Of a stretch of DNA of 64,000 nt, positions 45,701-59,700 are shown in pieces. This stretch comes from Ilex aquifolium (taxonomy: Eukaryota; Streptophyta; Magnoliopsida; Aquifoliales; Aquifoliaceae), in assembly GCA_951799425.1 (NCBI GenBank), contig OX637398.1, forward strand, positions 4,273,501-4,337,500, given 5' to 3'. Under the pieces are notes generated by a model. The model did not search any database. It saw only the letters and a program-made list of their open reading frames with translations, and was not told the DNA's origin. The translations under genes were made by a program, and so were the position numbers. Every line of letters begins with the position of its first letter. Positions within the stretch are counted from its first letter, which is position 1.

Positions 45701-48700
45701 TACGGCAGTCATCCAGAAAAGCGTGAATCATCTACCCTTTTTGATGTCCAACAACATAATGTTGCAAGTGAAGAGCAGAAACAGGACAAGGATAGCACAC
45801 CAAGGTGTGACTCACAGTCTTCACTATCTGTTTCAAGCCCCCCTAACTCTCCACCTCATCTATCTCATGATGAGTTGGATGAATCTGGGGATTCTCCAGT
45901 AGTATCTGCTATAAAAGAAGGGAAAAAGTTTCCTCTGTCTGGGAATGAGAATAATGTCTTGACTGACAAATCTGCGAAAGATTCTATGATGATAGCATCA
46001 AATCCTATTTTTGCTGGTGATGAAGAATGTCTTGAGAATAATGAAGAGTTGCAGGAGCAAGAAGAATACATTGAAGATGACGATGGTTATCAGGAAGAAG
46101 AAGAAGTTCATGAAGAAAATGATGGTAATATCAACCTGACCCAGGAGTTTGATAATATGCATCTACAGGAGAAAGACTCATCTCATATGCTAGACAACTT
46201 GGTCTTAGGCTTCGACGATGGTGTTGAAGTTGGAATACCAGGTGATGATATTGAAAGAAACCCAAGGAATGAAGAAAGCGCATTTGGGATACCTGAAGTT
46301 TCTGATGGGATTGGAGAAGAACTTGGATCTATTGAGGGGGTGCATGGTGATGAACTGAGCCTTCAGATTGTGGGTGGATCTCCTCGTGTGGGTGACGATG
46401 ATTCTTCTAGGAGGATCCTGGAAATTGAAAAGGCAGTGCAAGAGTCAATTATTCAGCCAGCAAGTGCTCCTCACACCTCAATTGCATCTGATCTTTTAGA
46501 TGGTGTTGATGTTTCTCGTACTTCTGGTATATATGCTCAGCAAACTGTCCTACCTAACATTACTGAGACTTCCATGTCTGCCTTATCTTCTGTTCCTAGT
46601 CAAGCTGATTTACCTAAGCTTCAGTTTGGGTTGTTTTCTGGTCCTTCTCTGATACCATCTCCGGTTCCCTCCATACAGATTGGTTCCATACAGATGCCTC
46701 TCCACTTGCATCCCCAGGTTGGTCCATCCCTCACCCACATACACACATCACAGCCTCCTCCCTTCCAGTTCGGTCAGCTCAGATATACATCTCCTATCTC
46801 CCAGGGACTGCTGCCTATGGCTCCTCAGTCAAACATGCCAGGGTATTATAATCTGCATCAAAATTCAGGAGGTTCTCTGCCTGTGGGACCTAGTCAAGGT
46901 ACTTCTGCTCAGAATGTGATGAAACATGATGTACCATCTCTTTCGGTCAATAATCAGCCTGTCGTCGTTTCGAGGTTACAGGACCAATCTAATGAGAACA
47001 TGTCAAGAGGGTTGAATTCACTTTCAGCAATAGAAAATGCAGAATGCAGTGTTCTGATTCTTAAGAGTCAAACTGAGATTTCTGTTACTGATGATGGCAA
47101 GGTCATGTTAGGATCAAGTTCCCAAGCTGAAGATAAACGGCACCATAATGCAGCTGTAAAGATTTACCCACCATCATCCAAGGAGACGGGGCCTGAAAGC
47201 CAATTGCAAAATGCATCAGCATCATCTGTGTTCTTATCCAGTGAAAAGGATTCCAGTGGGTCAATGGTTCAAGGTCTATTATCTGGTAGCAAGGGAAGAA
47301 GATTTGCCTATTCTCTTAGAAAACCTGGGTTGAGATCATCTTTTCCAGCTTCTGAGGCTTCTCCCTCTGATTCTGGTGGATTTCAGAGGAGACCTCGACA
47401 TATTATCCAACGAAAGGAGTTCCAAATTCGGGAAAATGTTGACAGGAGGCAATCATCAGGCTTGGTTTCTTCTAACAATTTGGGGTCAAATGTTAACATA
47501 AGGGGGATGGAAACTTCTACAAGAAGTGGGTCTAAGAGAAGTACCATGTCCAGCAAATCGTTGAAGCTAATAGGTAAATCGGAAAGTTCTTACTCAGGTC
47601 CTGTTAGTTCTCAGGAGATCGACTCTGAAAGCAGTGTGGGGAAGGGAAGTGGAAAAGAAGCTTTAACCAAGAGTAAGAATATCTTGCACTCTGGGGAGGG
47701 AAACCTGAATAGGAATGTTTCTGATGAGGATGATGATGCTCCCTTGCAAAGTGGGATTGTGCGTGTTTTTAAACAACCCGGCATAGAGGCTCCCAGTGAT
47801 GAGGATGACTTCATTGAGGTGAGGTCGAAGAGGCAAATGCTGAATGATCGGCGTGAACAGAGAGAAAAAGAAATCAAGGCAAAGTCTCAGGTTACAAAAG
47901 TTTCAATAAACATTTAGTTTCAACCTCTATGATATTTTTTTTTGCAATGGATTTCCTTCTTTTTTTAATCACATTTTTCTTTTTTCTTACATTTCAGCCA
48001 CCACGGAAACATTCTTCTGCACAAAGAACGGTGGCGTCGTCAAGATCAAATAGAATTTCTGCATCATTGGGTGGAGAAGCATTCATTAACACTTGCTCTG
48101 ATTTTGTTGTCTCTGAGAGGCGAGGTTTAGCTGACAAGGAAGTATCTACAGGATTTACAACTGTGGTGTCTCAACCATTGGCTCCAATTGACACTCCTGC
48201 TGTGAATACGGATGCTCAGGCTGATACAAGATCCCGTACCATAAAGTATATACTCTTCAATATAAGCCGAATCTTGCCAGAAAGGTTTGCTTCTGGATTG
48301 TTTTGATCCTCAATTTTTTTTTGACAGGTCCCTCCGAACATCCCCTGTTTCTGTTGTATCTAGTGGTGGAAATGACCTTGGGACAGGCCTACTATTTGAG
48401 ACCAAGAACAAGGTTATAGAGAATGTTCAGGCAACTTTGGGTTCCTGGGGTAATGAACGGATTAGTCAACAGGTATGCAAAACTGCTGTTGTCATAGTTT
48501 TAGAATAGTTGTGAATAATTCAGTGCTAGCGCTCAGGGATTTCCCTGGGTGGTCTCATGTGTCTAATTTATTGGCCTTCATGGTCTAATCTCCAATTGTC
48601 AATTAGTTTTCATTTGTGTAATTTCTTATCTGTGGATCTCGATTTCTTTTTGCTGTTAAGTGCCCCCCAACACAACTGAAAAAACAAAAAGAGCACTTAC

Positions 48701-51700
48701 GGAAACAGAAAAAGGTGAAATCTTTCTCACGAAACAGGTGGAACAATTGCTGGCAATGCACTGTAGGAATCCTGTGTATTGGTATACACCTTTTTTTGTT
48801 GGCGTTATTTGATGTTATGTTTCAGTAGGTCAATTATCGATATTTCAGGCTAGTATCATGGTGTATGGGTCTATCTGGGATGGGTCAATTTGACTTTATA
48901 TGGAGACTCATTTTTCCCCTATCCCCAATGTATGGAGGAACAATCACTGTTTTCCACTGAGCTGCTATGATTGTAGGTGATATATTTGGGGGATTTTCAC
49001 TGCATCGTTCAATGCAACTGCACTGAATTGCGGCATTTGAAAAACCTTTCAACACGATTCTTTACAAGTCTGCGACTTTTTTTGGTGTTGATTATGGAGA
49101 TTATACTACTTTGCAAGCCAAACACCGCTGTTCTGGGTTTTACAGATTGAGTATAGTTTACTGGTTTAGCAGTATACTATGTTTCCCCTTCCACACCCAC
49201 CAACAGCAGCATCAGTATTAATTTTTTTGTCGCATATCAGCTCTACGTTCCCCTGTACCAATGAGCTTATGCAGACAATATTGGTGGTCAATCTTCCCTT
49301 TGTCCTTTCTGCTTTCATATCAGAGATAGACAAGTTCTCTGGATCCTCTTTTTTTTTTCCTCCCTCTGTGAAGCTCTTACTTAGCCCAGTCCCACCCCAA
49401 CCCAAAAAAAAAAAAAGATTAAATTTTTGATAATACATGCTAGAGTTTAGAAAAGATAACTGGCAGCAAAATTTTCAAATACTCATTTCATTCTTTCTTG
49501 AAGCACAATGGCAAGATTTCTTATAGCTTGAGCTGGTTTGTCTGTGTGTGTGTGTGTGAGAGAGAGAGAAAAATTTGGTATCCTAGTTAAATGTTTAATT
49601 GGCTGAATTTTTTTGATTTTTTTTTTTTTTGCTTTTTGCTGTTGCAATGAATTATAATCTTGTGGTTGCAATGAAATGTATTACTCTTATTTTGTAGGTT
49701 ATGGCTTTAACGCAGACCCAACTTGATGAGGCCATGAATCCTACCCGATTTGATACAAATGTTGCTTCTGTCGGAGGTCATAGTAGCTCAGTTAGTGAGC
49801 CCATCTTGCCACCATCATCCATCTCGACAAGGAACAAATCATTTTCTTCCACAGCAAGCCCAATCAACTCTCTGCTTGCAGGGGAAAAAATCCAATTTGG
49901 TAAGCATATACATCCAAAGGAGCTCAAGTATTTTCCCAGGTTGCAATTGTTTTACCGTTCACTTTCCCATTCAGGTGCAGTTACATCCCCAACAGTTCTC
50001 CCTCCTAGTAACCGTGCTGTTACACATGGCATTAGAGCTCCAGGTTCCTCTCGGTCTGACATCCAAATCTCTCACAATCTTTCTTCGTCGGATAGTGACT
50101 GTACTCTTTTCTTTGAAAAAGATAAGCACCCCAATGAATCTTGTGTTCATTTAGAAGATCATGAGGCTGAAGCTGAAGCAGCTGCTTCAGCTGTGGCTGT
50201 TGCTGCCATCAGTAGTGATGATGTAGTGAGTAATGGGCTGGGCTCTGTTTCTGTCTCAAATACCAAGAGCTTTGGGGTTGCAGATGGAATAGCAGGAGGT
50301 ACCAAATTTTCTGCAAATATAATTACTGAGCTGTTGATTCTTCTGGATGTTAAAAGAATATTATTTGTGATGTATTTGAGCGCTTTTTTAAACATTTGCA
50401 GGTGTGGCTAGTGATCAGCAATTAGGAAGTCAATTGAGGGATGAGGAGTCTCTAAGCGTATCTCTTCCAGCAGATCTCTCTGTTGAAACTCCACCAATCT
50501 CCTTATGGCCGCCTTTGCCAAGTCCACAGAATTCTCCGAGCCATATACTTTCTCATTTCCCTGGAGGACCACCTTCGCACTTTCCCTTATATGAGATGAA
50601 TCACATGTTGGGGGGTCCTATCTTTGCTTTTGGTCCACATGAAGAATCTGCTGGTACCCAATCACAGTCCCAAAAGAGTAATGCATCGGGTCCAGGGCCT
50701 CTTGGGACGTGGCAACAATGCCATTCCACAGTGGATTCATTTTATGGTCCTACTACAGGATTCACTGGTCCTTTCATTAGTCCGCCTGGAGGTATTCAAG
50801 GGGTTCAAGGCCCCCCACGCATGGTGGTCTATAATCATTTTGCACCAGTTGGTCAGTTTGGGCAGGTTGGTTTGAGTTACATGGGTACCACTTATATCCC
50901 ATCTGGAAAGCAACCTGATTGGGAGCACAACCCCACATCTTCTGCCATGAGCATTGGTGAGCGAAGCATGAATAATATGAATATAGCTTCTCCACAGCAC
51001 AATCCTCCAAACATGCCTGCTCCTCTCCAGCATCTTACCCCTGGATCACCACTCCTGCCCATGGCTGCCCCTTTGGCCATGTTTGATATCTCTCCATTCC
51101 AGGTATTTTGTGAGCTGATTAATGTAATGATTTGGTTATCGTTTTGGGCTTCCCGAGTAGCTTTACATTCTACACCTATATAGGGGGTATTACATTTTTC
51201 AGATACTTTTTTGAGGCGGACTTAATTTTCAACCTAAAGATGGGAAAATCTAACGCCTTTGACAAAATATGATTCGTCCAAAACAAATTATGCCCTACTC
51301 TAAATTCAGTTATTAGCATATGATTTTTGGGGAGGGGGTTTATGTTGCTCGTGTTTGTTATTATTTGCTACAATCATTTATCATCTGATCGCATTACTTA
51401 ACAGTTCAATGTATCTTGTACCCAGTCTGCTCCTGAAATTTCAGCCCAAGCTTGCTGGTCCCATGTTCCTGGATCACCTCTACACTCCGTTCCTCTTTCA
51501 CTGCCATTGCAGCAATCGATAGAAGTTGTAAGGCCCTCTCAATTCAGCCATGGACACCCTGTTGACCATTCATCAGCAACCAGTAGGTTCTCAGATTCTC
51601 GAACTTCAACACCATCTGACAATGACCGAAGTTTTCCTGTGGCTACAGATGCATCCGTAACCCAGTTTCCAGGTAAACTAGGATTAATAGACTTATCGAG

Positions 51701-52079
51701 CTCCACTAATGCCAGGGCATCAATTAATGCTGTCAATCAAAGCTCTTGTGGAAGTGCTATTGTAGATGCTGGCAAGAGTGATGCTGTCCAGAATGGCAGT
51801 GGCAACAGCAGTAAAGACCAGGGCCCTAATACTTCCAATACTCGCCCTTCCCAGCCGAAGAATTCAACTGCGCAGCAGTACAAGCAATCGGGCTATAACT
51901 ATCAGAGAGGAGGTGGGGTATCTCACAAGAACAGTTCAGGGGGTGAATGGTCCCACCACAGAACAGGGTTTCATGCAAGAAACGTGTCCCTAGGTGCAGA
52001 AAAGAGCTTTCCTCCTCCAAAAATGAAGCAGATATACGTAGCTAAACAGACCATAAGTGGAACTTCAGCATCGGGATGA
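42792..52079 (+). CDS. BAT2/PRRC2-like giant protein, tandem copy 1 (N-terminal frameshift)
   Basis: Coding exons: (42792 or 42944)-47899, 47998-48245, 48328-48472, 49698-49899, 49975-50298, 50402-51102, 51426-52079; GT-AG and phase-consistent. From ATG 42944 the product is 2,409 aa. The conserved ATG 42792 (MANPSGIG) is out of frame with the rest: compared with copy 2, one T is missing at about 42860 (CAATCTCTCATC against CAATCTTCTCATC). Translation could begin at MVVLSRTRS (42944; G at -3 and +4), losing about 50 residues. Features: KLSVPPPLNLPSMRKEHE and LRGEDFPSLRAAL, as in BAT2 N-terminal domains; a charged coiled coil at about residues 515-640; an acidic stretch near 1030; a Pro-rich C-terminal half; C-terminal KMKQIYVAKQTISG. 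Probably a disordered RNA- or chromatin-associated regulator (inference). No molecular function is proven. Confidence 0.85.
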
Positions 52080-53186
52080 GCAAAGAAAGTGGGATTTCAA
52101 GGATATGGTAAATGAAGAAATGCTACATAACTGGGTGTTTAATAGCTAGCTTTGGAAGCAACTTTTGCATTTACAGCGCACACTGACTGCTGGATTTGAT
52201 TTTCTGTTGACCACTATCAATAGGTAACTAAGTTGGTTTCTTGATCAAAGTCATAGACCTGGTCCATAATTGCCTTACCAAGTGTTCAATTCGGAAGCAA
52301 GCAATGGGTGTAACATGCTGGATGCTTTGTGAAATGTAAGTAGTGTGTAACAGAATTATGGTCAATCCTTCCCTGATTGGTGTTCCTTTGCTTGGCTGCA
52401 AACCAAAATTATTTTTGCCCTTGGATCTGATGTATTGGGAACATTAAAGATCCAGCATATAAAATTTTTGTTGTTAGTAATCATTTCTTTATGTTATTTA
52501 TACCAGTAACCGGTTTTATGGATGAGTGTTCTTGGAGTAGTTGTAAGCGTATGTGCCCCTTGTTTTTCCTTTATATTTTTTTCTCCTTATTTTGCATAAT
52601 GTGAAGGGTTCAAAATTTCAAGAATAGAACCGGCAAGAAATTATATCTGCACAATAACGACACTTCTTATAAAACAGTGTTCTTAGTGTACGAGGTTTTC
52701 ATCATTATGGGGTCTGAGAAGAATCAAATATATGCAATTTTACTTTTATCTTTGTAATAACATAACTTGTTATGTGAGGTTGAAATTGTTCTAAGAAAAA
52801 AGAACTTACAATTTGACAGATTACTACGATATTTAGAATATTAAAACTATAGCCCTATTGCAATAGCACAACCATTTATTTGAACAAATTCAGATTTAAA
52901 TCTTTCAGTGGTTGTACATAAAAAAAAATTACAATATTTTTATTAGATGCCTTACTGTATAATTTGCCATTGATTTATGAGTATGAGAGACAAAAAAAAA
53001 AATTGATAAGGAACGAAATCTAGCTAGTTATGAAACCATATACATTTTATTTTTCTTCCTTATGTGCAAGAATAGCAGCGGTAAATAGATTTTTTTTTTC
53101 TTTTTGGGTCAGTGTGGCACATAGAAATAGATCTCCCCCTTTATGCGTGCATATAAATTAGAAGAGAAAATAAAAGTATTGGGGGA
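52080..53186. other. Copy 1 3' UTR and spacer between the tandem genes
   Basis: From 52080 to about 52615 it aligns with the region after the copy 2 stop (62894 to about 63410), so it holds the shared 3' UTR. From about 52620 to 53186 it is unique AT-rich DNA that must contain the promoter of copy 2. No further gene. Confidence 0.55.
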
Positions 53187-53365
53187 CAGAAACATAATTA
53201 CATCAAAAAAAGGGGGAACAACCCAAAAGACAACGAACGACTACTCCCAAGTTCTCTCTCTTCTCCGACTTAGGGCTTCTCTGACGTCTTGGTATCCATC
53301 CCTATCTCTCTTTATCTACGCGGCGCAAGTTAACAAACGTCGTTCTCTATCTTACGCGATCGGAG

Positions 53366-53714
53366 GTGAGCTCCTTATCCTACACTCTCCTTCCATTTCC
53401 ACTTGATCCCCTATTTGTATTTCTATCTCGAACTCAATCAATAGCCCATCGAAGCCTTGATTAAGCCAGTAACACAATTATATCTCTATTCTTGTTAAGT
53501 TAGTAGCTGTATTAATCAATTTTTGTGATCGATATTTGTATTTTAGTGTTTTTATTATTTTTGGTGATTAGGTTTGGAGGAGTTTCTAGGGTTTTGATTT
53601 TTGATTACCTACAGTAAGATCTGCAAATAAGTGTCCGTACAGGCCCATTTTGTGGAGGAGAGAGAAAACTAGGGTTAGGAATTTCATGCTTAGCTGTGGT
53701 TTTGAATCCACCAG
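53366..53714 (+). promoter_or_regulatory. Predicted leader intron of BAT2-like copy 2
   Basis: Donor GGAG|GTGAGCTCC at 53366 and acceptor GAATCCACCAG at 53714, matching copy 1. The ATG at about 53686 (MLSCGFES frame), which overlaps the main start codon, lies inside and would be removed by splicing. Inferred from conservation between the two copies. Confidence 0.45.
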
Positions 53715-53747
53715 ACCAATAAGGTTTGCGGGTCAGGCTTTGTGTCG

Positions 53748-56700
53748 ATGGCAAATCCCGGTGGGGTCGGCACTAAGTTTTTGTCTGTGAATCTGAATAA
53801 ATCTTATGGACAATCTTCTCATCATAATCATCCACCTTATAGTGGCTCTTATGGGCAAGCCGCAGCAAGCCGAGTCCGGCCCAGTAGTGGTGGTGGGGGA
53901 ATGGTTGTTCTGTCGCGGACTCGGAGTTTGCAGAAGGCTGTGCCGAAATTATCTGTTCCACCCCCCTTGAACTTGCCTTCCATGAGGAAAGAACATGAGA
54001 GATTTGATCAGTTGGGATCCAGTGGTGGTGGGTCGGCTGGTGGGTCTGTCTCGGGAAGTGGGTCGAGACCCAGTTCTTCTGGGATGGGATGGACAAGGCC
54101 GGTGACTATTGCATTGCAAGAGAAAGATGGGAGTGAAACTCAGGTAGTTGATGGTATGGACCAAAATGTAAAAGATATTGATGGTGTTGTGACTAGGGGG
54201 ATTAGTTCTTATATGCCTCCTTCAGCTCGGACAGGTGGGATTGGACTTGCAGTTCCTGATTCAGCTCGAGGTTATCCACCCCTGGCAGAGAAATCCATGG
54301 TTTTGAGAGGTGAGGATTTTCCTTCTTTGAGAGCTGCCTTGCCTACCACATCCGGGCCTGCTCAGAAACAGAAAGATATTGTGCATCAGAAACAGAAGCA
54401 GATAGCAGGTCAGGATTTATTGATTGAGCAGAGGGACAGTTTGCATAGTTCGCTGCTTAACATGCATCCGCAGAGGCAGTCTTCCCATCATACTGTTGTT
54501 AATGTGTCGAACAAGAATGGTGGTGAAGGTTATGAACAGGGCAGTTCACGCGTGCCAGATCAAATGCGGAAGCAGGAGGAGTTCTTCCCGACTCCATTGC
54601 CCTTGGTTCGGTTGAATCCAAGATCTGATTGGGCTGATGATGAGCGTGATACAAGTCATGGATTTGCAGACCGGGGTAGAGATCATGGGTTCCCAAAAAG
54701 TGAAGCTTACTGGGATAGAGATTTTAGCATGCCCAGGACCAGTGTTTTACCACACAAACCGGTTCATAATCAATCGGATAGGTGGGGCCAACGTGACAAT
54801 GATACTGGAAAGGGTTTCTCCAGTGAAGTCCTTGTAGTGGACCCTTACCGTAGAGATGTAAGAACACCTAATAGGGAGGGCAGTGAAGGTAACAGGTGGC
54901 AGACTTCCCCTCTTCCAAAAGATGGATTTAATGCACAAGGAGGTGTAAATGGAAGAAATGGTTTGGGGGATAAGCCAATGGCTAACAGCGATACAAGGAA
55001 GGAGAATAAGCACATCGCACCATATTTGGGAGATAGCACTCGGAATGGTGTTTCCACAGGAAACCGGGACTTGGCATTTGGAAGGAGGGATATGGGGCAT
55101 GTAACAGAAGCGAGACATCGATTGAATAACACAACGGAATCATTTGGCAACCGAGGGTCTGTGCAGAATACAAGAGACCGATATGGTAGCGTACAGTCTA
55201 GTAATTCCGGTATTGATGCTTACCACAGTAGAGCAGTGGCCAAATCCTCATTCTCTTCAAATGGTAAAGGATATCTTATGAATGATCTTAAGTCGAATTT
55301 TGGTCAGGAGAAAGCTTCCTTTTCAAAGAGTGAAAGACCTTATGTAGAGGACCCTTTTGTGAAAGACTTTGGGTCTATTGATTTTGGAGAAAGGGACCCC
55401 TTTTCTGGGGGACTTGTTGGAGTAATTAAGAGGAAAAAAGACGTGGTTAAACAGGCGGATTTCCATGACCCTATTAGGGAATCTTTTGAGGCTGAACTTG
55501 AAAGAGTTCAAAAGCTTCAAGAGCTGGAGCGGCAGCGCATCATTGAAGAACAAGAAAGAGCTTTGGAGCAAGCCAGGAGAGAAGAAGAGGAGAGACGGCG
55601 ACTTATTAGGGAAGAGGATGAACAAAGGAGAATGCTGGAAGAGGAAGCCCGAGAAGCTGCATGGAGGGCAGAACAAGAGCAGCTGGAATCCATTCGAAGG
55701 GCTGAAGAGCAGAAGATAGCTAGAGAAGAGGAGAGGAGGAGGACTCTTATGGAGGAAGAGAGGAGGAAACAGGCTGCTAATCAAAAGCTTTTAGAATTGG
55801 AGGCTAGGATTGCGAAGAGGCAAGCTGAAGCAGCAAAGTGTGATGGTTTGGTTGCTGCTGTTGCAGACGAGAAAGTTTCAGGAGTGCTCAAGGAAAAAGA
55901 TGTCTCGAAGGGCGTTTGTCTGGATAACTGGGAAAATAGCGATATGATGGTGGAGAGGATGACAACTTCAGCATCTTCAGGTTCATCCATTCCAAATAGA
56001 ACCATTGAGACGGGTCCCAAGCCTCACCCTTCTAGAGAAGGTTCTTCTAGCTTTCTGGACAGAGGAAAACCTGTTCATTCGTGGAAAAGGGATGTGTTTG
56101 AGAATGGAAACAGCTCATCCATCCTCGTACAAGACCAGGATAATGGTCACTATAGTCCCGGGCAAGATGCATCTGTTGGTGGGAGAGAATCTGGCGGAAG
56201 TGCATTCTCTAGGAAAGAGTTCTATGGAGGACCTGGATACATGCCTTCCAGAACTTATTTCAGAGGAGGGATACATGAACCTCACATGGATGAATTTGCT
56301 CATCTAAAAGAACAAAGGTGGAATCCTCCTGGGGATGGAGATTCTTACGGCAAAACCAGGGAAGGTGACTCAGAATTTTATGAGAATCTTGCTGAAAAAT
56401 ATGGGAATGTCGGATGGGGGCAGGACCGTTCTCGTAGCTATCCCCAATCTCCTTACCCAGAACTGGTCTATCCAAATAGTGAGGGAGATGAGATATATCT
56501 CTATGCGAGGTCACGATATTCCACGAGACAGCCTCGTGTCCTCCCCCCTCCATCACTAGCTCCTATGCACAAAAGTTCCTTCAGAGGTGAGAATGAACGA
56601 CCAGGTCCCTCAACTTTCATAGATAATGACTTTCATTACAATCATACAGGAAGAAGTGAATCTACTCCGCAGACAGGGTATTATGGCGGTCATCAGGAAA

Positions 56701-59700
56701 AACCTGAACCATCTACCCTTTTTGATGTCCAACAACATAATGTTGGGCTTGAAGAGCAGAAACAAGACAAGGATACCACACCAAGGTGTGACTCACAGTC
56801 TTCACTATCTGTTTCAAGCCCCCCTAACTCTCCACCTCATCTATCTCACGATGAGTTGGATGAGTCTGATGATTCTCCAGTGGCATCTGCTACGGAAGAA
56901 GGGAAAAAGTTTCCTCCTTTGTCTGGGAACGTAAATGATGTTTTGAATGACAAATCTGAATCTGCGAAACATTCTGCAATGATAACATCAAGTTCTATCT
57001 TTGCTGGTGAGGACGAAGAATGGCGTCTTGAGAATAATGAAGAGTTGCAGGAGCAACAAGAATACGTCGAGGACGATGATGGTTATCAGGAAGAAGTGGT
57101 TCGAGAAGAAGATGATGGTGATATTAACCTGACCCAGGAATTTGAAAATATGAATCTACTTCAGGAAAAAGACTCATCCCACATGCTGGACAACTTGGTC
57201 TTGGGTTTCGACGAGGGTGTTGAAGTTGGAATACCAGGTGATGATATTGAAAGAAATCCAATGAATGAAGAAAGTACATTTGGGACGCCTGAAGTTTCTG
57301 GTGCGCTTGGACAAAAACATGGATCTATTGACAGGTTGCATGGTGATGAACAGAACCTTCAGCCTGTGGATGGATCTAGTCGTGTAGGTGATGATGATTC
57401 TTCTAGGAGGATCCTGGAAATTGAAGAGGCAATGCAAGAGTCAATTCTTCAGCCTATTAGTGCTCCTCACACCCCAATTGCATCAGATCTTTTAGATGGT
57501 GTTGATGCTTCAAGTACTTCTGGTCTATCTTCTCAGCAAGCTGTCCCATCTACGATTACTCAGTCTTTCATGTCTACTATATCTTCTGTTCCTAGTCAAG
57601 CTGATTTACCTAAGCTTCAGTTTGGGCTGTTTTCTGGTCCTTCTCTGATACCTTCTCCTGTTCCTGCCATACAAATTGGATCTATACAGATGCCTCTCCA
57701 CTTGCATCCCCCGGTTGGTCCATCCCTTACCCATATACACACATCACAGCCTCCTCTCTTCCAGTTTGGTCAGCTCAGATATACATCTCCTATCTCCCAA
57801 GGACTACTGCCTATGGCTCCTCAATCAATGTCGTTTTTTCAGTCGAATGTGCAGGGCCATTATAATCTGCATCAGAATTCTGGAACTCTGCCTATAAGAC
57901 CCAGTCAAGGCACTACTGCTCTGAGTGTGATGAAACATGATGTGCAATCTCTTCCAATGAATAACCAGCCTGTTGTCGTTTCAAAGTCACAGGATCTATC
58001 ACATGAGAATGTGTTGAGGGGGTTGAATTCACTGTCAGCAAGAGAAAATGCAGAATGCAATGCTCTGATTCCTAAGAGTCAAACTGAGATGTCCATTGCT
58101 GGTGATATCAAGGTCATGCTAGGACGAGGTTCCCAAGCTGAAGATAAGCAGCACCATGATGCGGCTGTGAAGATTTACATGCCATCATCCAAGGAGGGAG
58201 GGCCTGAAAGTCAATTGCAAAGTGCATCAGCATCATCTGTGTCCTTACCCAGTGAAAGGGATTCTAGTGTGTCAATGGTTCAAGGCCTATTATCTGGTAG
58301 CAAGGGAAGAAGATTTGCCCATTCTCTTAGAAATTCTGGCTTGAGATCATCTTTTCCAGCTTCGGAGGCTTCTCGTTCTGATTCTGACGGATTTCAGAGG
58401 AGATCTCAACGTATTATCCAACGGAAGGAGTTCCAAATTCGGGAAAATGTTGACAGGAGGCAATCATCAGGCTTGAATTCTTCTAACAATTTGGTGTCAG
58501 ATGAAAAGTCAAACGTTAATGGAAGGGGAATGGGAACTTCTGCAAGAAGTGGGTCTAAGAGAAGTACCATGCCCAGCAAAACATTGAAGCTAATAGGTGA
58601 ATCAGAAAGTTCTTTCTCAGGTCCTGTTAGTTCTCAGGAGATTGATTCTGAAAGCAGAGCTGGGAAGGGAAATGGAAAAGAAGCCTTAACCAAGAGTAAG
58701 AATATCTTGCACTCTGGGGAGGGAAACCTGAAGAGGAATGTTTCTGATGAGGATGTTGATGCTCCCTTGCAAAGTGGGATTGTGCGTGTTTTCAAACAAC
58801 CCGGCATAGAAGCTCCCAGTGATGAGGATGACTTCATTGAGGTGAGGTCGAAGAGGCAAATGCTGAATGATCGGCGTGAACAGAGAGAGAAAGAAATCAA
58901 GGCAAAGTCTGTGGTCACAAAGGTTTTAATCATCTCATTTCGACTTTTTTCTAATGGTTTTTTTTTTTTTTTTTTTTTTTGTGTTTTTGCAAAGAAATTC
59001 ATGTTTTTCTTAATTACATTATATTTTTTGTTAAGTTTCAGCCACCACGAAAACCTCGTTCTACCCAAAGTACAGTGCCATCATCAAGATCAAATAAAAT
59101 TTCTACATCATTTGGTGGAGAAGCATTAATAAACACCCGCTCTGATTTTGTTGTCTCTGCGAGACGAGGTTTAGCAGACAAGGAGATATCCACAGGGTTT
59201 ACTATTGTGGTGTCTCAGCCATTGGCTCCAATTGATGCTCCTGCCGTGAATATGGATACTCAGGCTGATACAGGATCCTGTACCGTAAAGTATATACTCT
59301 TCAATATAAGCTGAATGTTGCCAGAAAGGTTTGCATCAGGATGGTATTGATCCTCATTTTTTCTTTTTAGCAGGTCCCTCCAAACATGCTCTGCTTCTGT
59401 TGCATCTAGCAGTGGAAATGACCATGGGCAAGGCCTATTATTTGACACCAAGGACAAAGTTATGGATACTTTTCAGGCAACTTTGGGTTCCTGGGGTAAT
59501 GAACGGAGTAATCAACAGGTATGCCAAACTGCTGTTACTATATTTTAAGAGTAGTTATGAACAGTTCTGTGCTAGCACACACGAATTTCCCTGGGTGATC
59601 ACACACATCTAAAGTATTAGCGTTCATGGTCTAAGTTCGAGTGATTTTATTTTTGCTAATTACTTTTCATTCATGCACAGTTTCTTATTTGTGGGGACTG

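Noticed and set aside
44582..46071. Many minus-strand open frames inside the BAT2-like genes
   Set aside because: Shadows of the Glu/Arg-rich coding strand; no codon structure or homology of their own.
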